Assembly (NCBI GenBank): GCA_036873135.1
Contig: JAPTYO010000012.1
Coordinates: 13,524,090-13,588,089 of the forward strand
DNA from: Clarkia xantiana subsp. parviflora
Lineage: Eukaryota > Streptophyta > Magnoliopsida > Myrtales > Onagraceae
Direction: 5' to 3'
DNA length: 64,000 nucleotides
In this document: one piece after another, positions 57,628-64,000 of the stretch
How the letters are laid out: the number at the start of each line of letters is the position of its first letter
Numbering within the stretch: the stretch's first letter is position 1
Program-made: the position numbers and the translations under genes
Notes under the pieces: model-generated
What the model was told of the DNA's origin: nothing
Seen by the model: the letters and a program-made list of their open reading frames with translations, nothing else
Databases searched by the model: none

Positions 57628-58566
57628 TGATGGATATACACCCACTTAGACCCGTTTCGACCCGACTTACTCACCACTCGGACCCAAAAAGGTCTTAGAC
57701 CTACACACGACAAAACCCGAACTCAGAGAAAATCACCGCCAAAGACGGATATTTCTATAGGTTCATACATTTCTTTCGGATACCGACCGATTGGTTCACG
57801 CACGACCCGAACCAATTGGTAGCGTGATCCAACATACCCCGAACTACCAAAATCGTTCCCCACGCCTCTGATGCTTAGCTTGGCCTAATCCCTACTTATC
57901 TTAGTTAAACGCATGATTAACGGACTAATTTGGCGATTAGTCGACTAATGGTCCAAGAGCCCTATAAATAGGACTCTTGCCATTTCATTTGAACAACTTG
58001 AGCTCTCATGCATTTTGCTCTCCCTTCTCTCTAGACCTTCTCTCTCTAGAGCATATACTTATTTAGGCATCGGAGTGGGCTCACCGAGCCCCCCCCCTTT
58101 GGTGTTCGGTAGTCCATTTGCAGGTACTCGGAGCATAACGGAGATCGGAGATAGGAGAACGAGGACAACCCCCTCACTCGACGTCTTTAGGTGGAACATC
58201 GGAGCAAGGACTACCTTTGACGTCTTTAGATGGAATATCGGAGCAAGGACTACCTTCGACGTCTTTAGGTGGAACATCGGAGCAATGACTACCTTTGACG
58301 TCTTTAGGTGTAATATCAGAGCAAGGACTACCTTCGTCGTCTTTAGGTGGAACATCGGAACAAGGATCACCTTCGACTTCTTCAGGTGGAATATCAGAAT
58401 GAAGACAATATCCCAACGTCTTTAGGCGGATCGCCAAAGCGGAAATCATTCCTACGAAATGAATCGCACTCCAAAGACGAATATTTCTACAGGTTCATAC
58501 ATTTCTGTCGGATACCTACTGATTGGTTCACGCACGACCCGAACCAATTGGTAGCGTGATCCAACA
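57628..58566 (+). mobile_element. 5' LTR of element D (939 bp)
   Basis: Starts TGATGGATATACACCC and ends GCGTGATCCAACA. TATAAATAGGA at about 57963 and ATTTAGGCATCGGAGTGGGC at about 58062 match the other Tat-like LTRs. The phrase GATTGGTTCACGCACGACCC occurs twice (about 57790 and 58520). Confidence 0.85.
58178..58410. repeat. 39-bp tandem repeat in LTR D, about 6 copies
   Basis: Unit contains GACGTCTTTAGGTGGAACAT and CGGAGCAAGGACTACC. The period is a multiple of three, so long spurious ORFs with a 13-residue repeat arise on both strands. Confidence 0.92.
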
Positions 58567-58616
58567 GTGGCACCGTCTGCGTGACTCGAACAAAAAACCT
58601 GGCGATCACTCGAGGA

Positions 58617-60006
58617 ATGGCCGCACGAAGCGAACCACCACCTAGGGAACGGCCACCCAACGGACAGAAGGATCGTCCAAGGGTAAACATCGAAGTACAG
58701 GGACAGGTACAGGAGAAGACTCCGTCGGAGCAACAACACCAACAACAGAATATGCCCGTGTATGCATCGTCGGCATCAAGCACCCCACAGAGTAGGCATC
58801 AATCAGGAGGAGTGGAAAGGAGACATCCCAGGACCTTCTCACATAGCTCCCTTTACGGGATGCCCCCACGCGGTTTTCACTATGGTTTCCCACCATATGG
58901 CATGCCCTTCGCAGGTCACTCACATGGACATTCATCCTACGATAGCCGGTTCTACAACCGGAATGCGTATGACATACCACCACAGGAAGTTCCCCATGCA
59001 AGACCGGCTTACGCCCAAGGAGGAGGACGGGTGTTTCGAGATGCAAACAACCACCATGATGAGGAGGCCATGCCACCCCCAAGAAACGAAGGATTTTTTG
59101 ATGATGAACAGGTACCACCGCCACAAGGCTTCCATGAAGAGGGGTACCCCCAACCCCCGACAGGACATGAACAACGTGTAGGAAATGGTAGAGGCTACCA
59201 TGCACAAGCGGAACACGCCGGCAACGACGATAACCGCCAAGTCCCGGGAGGACATGACCACCACGTCGTAAACAACGGAGGACTCCTAGCTCCACGTGAG
59301 GAGTTACGAGAAACAAGAATCGGAGTAGGCGCCGACACAACTCCGTACACAAACCCGCCAACAATGACCCCGGAAGAGGGGGGAGGAAATAATAACGAAA
59401 ATGATGGCGGAGGCTAAGGGAAGGGCCATGCATGTCCTCAGCAACAAGGCATCCCACCCATTCACACAGGACATAATACATAGCCACGTGCCGGATGGTC
59501 TAAATGAAGGAAGAGAGAAATACAATGGCAAAGGGGATCTGATGGAACATATACAACAACATGAGGCTGCGCTCTTCGGAAGAACCCACAATGAGAACAT
59601 AGTCGCTCTATTGTTCGCAACCACTTTAACAGGTCCAGCGGCACATTGGTTCTTCGGCCTCCCGAGGAACTTCGTCACCTCTTGGGAATACCTCAAGAAG
59701 AAGTTCTTGCAAAGGTACTTGGGTGAACGGCAACTAAAGAAAAGCGCAGGATCCCTGGATTATGTACGACAAGGTAACGATGAAACCTTGGCTAGCTATT
59801 ATACCCGATTCAATCAAAACATTGCAGATATCGACGAGGAGTTAGAGAATCGAGAGATAGTCCGGGCATTCATCAGGAACCTTGGTAAGAACAGCAGCGC
59901 CCTAGCGGACAAATTGGCGATAAAACCGGTAGCATCATCGGAGGAACTAGCAGCCCGCGTTAATAATACATCGACTTGGAGAGAGATAGGCACAACCGAA
60001 AGTTAA
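58617..60006 (+). pseudogene. Gag of element D, frameshifted
   Basis: First frame from ATG 58617 to TAA 59416: a Gln/His/Pro/Gly-rich N-terminal region (QEKTPSEQQHQQQNMPVY). Second frame, +1, from 59401 to 60006: a Retrotrans_gag domain (HEAALFGRTHNENIVALLF; GPAAHWFFGLPRNFVTSWEY; QGNDETLASYYTRFNQNIAD; IVRAFIRNLGKNSSALADKL). Near 59963 one base seems lost, because the next frame would read YIDLERDRHNRKLRTPP. More shifts follow to about 60210. The join between the first two frames could be a programmed shift or decay; later lesions indicate decay. Confidence 0.85.
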
Positions 60007-60209
60007 GGACACCCCCCAGACGAACGCTGGAGGATCGATGAGGCAAAGCAAGCCATTCGAAGGAAGACCACCAATATGGAAACAACCATCAATGCAACAA
60101 CAACAGAGGCCTCAACCAGTCAACGTCGTGAGGGAGACCAACCAACCAACAACAAGGCCCCCCACTGAACGCAACGCCCTCCGTGATCTTAGGAGTGATG
60201 AAAAAAAAT

Positions 60210-61893
60210 GAATATCTGGAAGACACCACTAATGTACAAGGACGGACCAATCGGGGGCAAGTTAGACCAATGGTGTAATAACCATGAAGTGCACGGACAT
60301 ACGACGGACGAATGCTACACCCTCCTCTCGAACATACACCACATCATCAGACAATGAGGGCTACGACAATTCGTGGACAATCGAAAAAGGGGTAATGGAG
60401 GCACACCACAAGCACAAGGCACTCATAACAAAGGAAAAGAGAAGGTGGGCGAGCGCCCACCCCCGATCAAAAGGGGAACCATCAATGTCATCCACGGAGG
60501 ACCGGCCGCAGGAGGAAGAGTATCAAACGCCAGGGAGGTATACGCCTCCCAAACTAACATGGAACTTTATGGCAAGCGCCCAAGGGTCGAGGAGGAAGAG
60601 GTCATCCAATTCTCGATAAAAGACATGGAGCACATTGTATACCCGCATGACGATGCATTGGTCGTCACCTTGGAAGTAGATGGCTTCGAGGTCAAAAGGA
60701 TTCTTGTCGATGGGGGCAGTTCGACAGACTTACTACATGTAAGAGTGCTCGAACAATTGGGAAAGAGGAGACAAGATCTAAAACAGGTGAACTTCCCACT
60801 TGTTAGCTTCGCAGGTGCAACAACCTACCCTTTGGGCACAATCGTGCTCCCAGTCACGATGGGGGCACAATGGGCACAAATCCAGGTGAACGTCAACTTT
60901 GTGGTGGTAGAGGAACTAGGGGCTTACAATGGTATCTTGGGTCGAACGACCATCAACCCGACAGGAATCATCGCCTCCACAGTCCATCAAAAAATGAAGT
61001 TCCCAACCCCCAACGGAATAAATGAAGTATTGGGCGACCAAGTGACAGCTCGTAGATGCTACCTAAATGCCATGAAGCCTAAGGCACACCGACACACCTC
61101 GATCAATATGATCAACATACCAGAAGAACAGGGAGAAGAAGAGACGGGAAAGCAAAAGAAACGAAGGAGGGGCAAAGCAAAATTCCTCACAGGCTCACTA
61201 CGCCTAAGTAGGTTACTATGCTTCGCCCCGTCAAGGAAGGCACCAACACACGACGAAGAGGAGGAGACAACCGAAGTTGACGTTATGCAGGTGCCCCAGG
61301 AGTCCCCACCTCATGCAGGGACTCGCGAAGAAAGGAGGGAGGAACAAGACAACCCAAATATAACAGGAGACGTGATCAATATAGACGCGGTCGTTCAAAG
61401 GAAAAGGGAAAGTATTTGTTCTTATTTTCGCAGGTTTAGCAAGAACGCGACAGCGGAAGACGCAACCCCAGGGGAGGTCATACGAGCCTTCTATAGAAAC
61501 TTGGAATTCCAGAAAAGCAGGTTCTTCGGAGGAGGCTATGGAATCATGACAACCCAAACAATGAAAGATTTCAGGGACAAGCTGGCCTTCGCAATGATGT
61601 GGGAGGAGGAGGAAAACACATTAATATGGGAAGAGGTCATAGGACATCCATGTGACACGGACGAGGATGTCGACACCGACAGGGCAAGCAATGAGACGGC
61701 TAGACTCGAAAGCTATACACCATCTTACGACTTCACGCCGCTCAGAATCGTAGTGGGTGAACTATTCAGGGAGCACCTTCAAGGTCTCATCGAGCCACCC
61801 TTCCCCGAAAAGCCTTCGTCGGACCAAATCTCGATAGGTGGTGTGAACATCACGAGACACGGAGGCATGAGACCGGCGACTGCCTCGCCCTAA
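60210..61893 (+). pseudogene. Protease of element D fused to a second gag-like segment
   Basis: From about 60210: a zinc-knuckle-like DQWCNNHEVHGHTTDECYTL, a TGA at about 60354-60356, then an open frame to 61893 (506 codons from 60373). KRGTINVIHGGPAAGGRVSN leads into an aspartic-protease fold with ILVDGGSSTDLL (about 60700) and YNGILGRTTINP. The active site reads D-G-G rather than D-T/S-G. After a charged linker, VVQRKRESICSYFRRFSKNA, TPGEVIRAFYRNLEFQKSRF and TMKDFRDKLAFAMMWEEEEN (about 61390-61620) resemble the end of the gag domain at 59770-59960. The frame then ends without RT. Confidence 0.75.
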
Positions 61894-62399
61894 AAGACGA
61901 GATCGAGACAATGGTCCGTCATGGACGATTGAACCACTTTAAGGCATGACACGCCCTCCACATGAAACACATCCACCAACCCCCCCCCCCCCACCACCCG
62001 ACAAGGGGCATACCCATACCCATATGCACTTGTCCACTATCCTTTTTTTTTATTGTGCTAAGCTATGTAGTAGAGAAAACACTCCATGTGTGGAGCTTAG
62101 AGTAGTTTACATTCCTATGCAAGCTTTTGTAGTATCATGTCCAACATGTTATGACGCAACCATCTAATGAAATTATGTATGTTGTTTGCATGAGTACCGC
62201 AGGTACCAAGACAAGCAACAAGGACCAATAAGCAAGCATAAAGACTCCAACGAATTCGAGTCTAACAACACTTGTCAGTCCAAGGGGCGAAACCGGTCGG
62301 TATAAAAATGAGAAACATCAAAAAACGAATGAACCACCTAAGCGCTTGCCCTGTCGCTGGACTTTGTACATGACAGTGGCCTACAACCAGTCACTCCGG
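61894..62399 (+). other. Non-coding 3' region of element D
   Basis: Begins with C-rich sequence (a 12-C run at about 61980) and CATACCCATACCCATA. No RT/IN coding remains and no other gene is seen. Confidence 0.55.
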
Positions 62400-62640
62400 A
62401 GTTCCCACTAGATGTTGTGTTGGCCTTTACGCCAGGGGCGAAACTGGGTAAAGGTTCTAAAGGAACAACCCTTGAAGGAGTTCACACCTTCTAGCGTGTT
62501 GGCCCCATGTTACCGGAAACTTGGTAGGGGTTACGGATAAACAACCCTAACCTGGTTATAGACCCAGTTTAGCGCGTTGGCCTTGCTTGGAAATATGTCC
62601 AAGCGAAGGTTAAAACGTAGTTGGATTACCACCAACTAGC
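62400..62640. repeat. Degenerate ~90-bp repeats in element D
   Basis: CTAGATGTTGTGTTGGCC, CTAGCGTGTTGGCC and TTAGCGCGTTGGCC recur at about 62410, 62490 and 62570, with ACAACCCT-containing segments between them. About three copies. Confidence 0.6.
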
Positions 62641-63440
62641 GTAAAGGCCCTATATTGGAAAAAAAAACCAAATAGAGGCATGAACAAGACCAGCTGGTTT
62701 ATAAACGATATCCCATTTCCAATACTCCATACCAACACCAAACATACCCAAACACATTCGACCACATCCCAATCCAAACAACCATAAAACACCAAGCCTT
62801 AGCCATGGCAACCTCCGAGAATACGAATGCAAGTATACAATAACGAGAACAACAATACAAGATAACGTGAAATACGCCGCAAACCATAGGCGACAATCAT
62901 ATATCGGGGAAACACATAACGACATGCGTTGTAACCACGAGGCACAACAATGTACGTTGCAAGTTATAATGAAATATCCATAACGCGAGTTCAACTATGA
63001 TCCATATCTACACCCTCAAAAAAGGGGGGCATATCGAACATGCTGCCTCATTGACACAGCATGTCGGAATATCTCGACACATAATAAAGAAGGTTACATC
63101 AAGCTGTCTCATTGACACAGCTAACCAGGTCTTCTATACAATGAAAGTTTAGAAGAAAAGATCATATGCAAGGGCACAAACCGATATAGCCAAGGGGGGC
63201 AACAACATTAACGATTTCGTTAAAACCGCAATATGCATAATCAAATTCATCCGATACACATAACATGATAAGGAAACAGGTACAATCAAGGCGTCTAACA
63301 TGACAAGCGCAACACCCCGGTCAAATCCAAGCAACAAGTCCACGGCATACCCACCAAGTCTACAAGATAAAGGCATACATCCAACAATACATTAAAAGAG
63401 GTACAAGAAGGTCTAAACAAACACGTAAAGCAAAAAAGTC
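62641..63440. other. Non-coding 3' region of element D, second part
   Basis: Contains CTGCCTCATTGACACAGC and CTGTCTCATTGACACAGC (about 63041 and 63104), a 60-base-spaced pair with internal palindrome. ORFs on the minus strand here have no recognisable domain. Confidence 0.5.
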
Positions 63441-64000
63441 TCAAATATGACCAGTCGGAGGATCCCCAGTGCCACCTCCCTCATCATCGGAAACCACAAT
63501 CCCAGTACCATCAAGGGCAGGAGTCGAGCCCTCCGCCTCATCGCCAACGGCCATGTCCCCGGCACACCCACCCTCTAGGCAGGCATAGTGCTTCCCAAGG
63601 CACTCAAGATCACCTAGCTTCGCAACGGGGAAATCGGGACAATGCTCATAAATAGTACGTACCAGCTCATGTCCATATTGCATCAACATCTCGGAGTTCT
63701 CCTGTTGAGCATCATTAATAAAGGCTTCTGACGCATTATACTCGGCCACAGCCTCCGCCTGTGCCTTCGCAAGGGCAGCATCCCTCGCACCGATAAATTT
63801 CGCATCATACTCAACCCTCAGCTGCGAGAGGCGCTCCTCGAGCTCAGATATTTGCTTCATCTTCTCCGACTCGGACAACTTCAAATTCTCAACTTCGACA
63901 CCTAAGGTTCGCACATTCGCCTTGTGCTCCGCCAGGGTAGCATCGACCTTCTCCAACCGAGCACGAGCAGCATCCCTTTCGCGTGTCGCATTGAGGGCAA
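63441..64000 (-). CDS. Antisense coiled-coil ORF of element D (partial at window edge)
   Basis: Open on the minus strand from the window edge to the stop at 63441, at least 186 residues; the start is beyond 64000. Residues nearest the edge (NATRERDAARARLEKVDATL) and following ones (VEVENLKLSESEKMKQISEL; EERLSQLRVEYDAKF) form a long coiled coil. Then comes YNASEAFINDAQQENSEMLM and EHCPDFPVAKLGDL, and an acidic Gly-rich tail. Position, orientation and the CPDFP end parallel the antisense ORF of element B (QPDFP). Known Tat-lineage elements carry such extra antisense ORFs of unknown function. Intact within the window. Confidence 0.75.
   Translation of the reverse strand, partial: ALNATRERDAARARLEKVDATLAEHKANVRTLGVEVENLKLSESEKMKQISELEERLSQLRVEYDAKFIGARDAALAKAQAEAVAEYNASEAFINDAQQENSEMLMQYGHELVRTIYEHCPDFPVAKLGDLECLGKHYACLEGGCAGDMAVGDEAEGSTPALDGTGIVVSDDEGGGTGDPPTGHI

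Larger units (their letters stand above)
57628..64000 (+). mobile_element. Tat-like Ty3/gypsy element D (right end outside window)
   Basis: Order: 5' LTR (57628-58566), primer-binding region TGGCACCGTCTGC (58568), broken gag, protease with extra gag-like segment, repeat-rich non-coding DNA, antisense coiled-coil ORF. No reverse transcriptase, RNase H or integrase appears between protease and antisense ORF, the same gap as in element B. The 3' LTR should lie beyond 64000. Confidence 0.82.

Noticed and set aside
58015..58425. 136-residue ORF with a 13-residue repeat
   Set aside because: It lies in an LTR and is produced by a 39-bp minisatellite; mirrored ORFs exist on the other strand.
58642..59487. 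281-residue minus-strand ORF opposite gag of element D
   Set aside because: Shadow of the Gln/His/Pro-rich gag N-terminus; no domain and it does not match the antisense-ORF position of the lineage.

Overview
This window is nuclear DNA from a flowering plant, most likely a eudicot. Three host protein genes have plant-type organisation: a TSPO-family membrane protein, a 12-exon BTB/POZ protein and a 9-exon ESD4/ULP1-like SUMO protease. There are also two plant-type U1 snRNA genes with the upstream sequence element (USE) and TATA box of Pol II snRNA genes. I could not determine the species. Most of the remaining DNA is transposable elements, many nested in one another.

Layout. 1-1994: satellite of about 329 bp with a three-unit higher-order period. 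2031-8238: Mutator-like (MULE) transposase pseudogene facing, tail to tail, a five-exon plant-mobile-domain (PMD) pseudogene. 8412-8694: run of eight hairpins upstream of the PMD gene. 8974-9513: TSPO. 9801-12590: minus-strand Tat-like Ty3/gypsy LTR with tandem-repeat-rich internal DNA. 12602-15893: 3.3 kb inverted repeat made of two head-to-head Ty1/copia 5' ends. 16555-21639: 5'-truncated Tat-like element (gag-protease, 77-bp array, antisense coiled-coil ORF, 3' LTR) without reverse transcriptase or integrase. 22334-23250: nested foldback elements. 23461-29272: BTB gene. 29789-37043: hAT-like element holding a second hAT-like element, which holds two tandem Helitrons, one of which holds a MITE. 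38360-41609: SUMO protease gene. 42302-42552: U1 gene 1. 42825-44240: hairpin cluster and MULE-type MITEs. 46741-48285: tandem duplication carrying a MITE and a solo LTR. 49527-50333: broken copia gag. 51276-51509: U1 gene 2. 51688-57305: hAT-like element with a perfect 8-bp target duplication, filled by two copia elements. 57628-64000: second Tat-like element with a 5' LTR, broken gag, protease fused to a second gag-like segment, and an antisense coiled-coil ORF running off the window.

How the parts relate. The host genes look like independent housekeeping or regulatory genes, not a pathway. The two U1 loci share promoter and downstream flank, so they come from a segmental duplication; the flank of copy 1 contains what looks like the unoccupied version of the hAT target beside copy 2. 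The four Tat-like LTR loci share a TATA box and a CTTAAGCATCGGAG-like motif. Several promoter-proximal or LTR regions of unrelated elements contain clusters of perfect GC-rich hairpins, which is the least explained structural theme here. All assignments come from reading the sequence; no database search was run.
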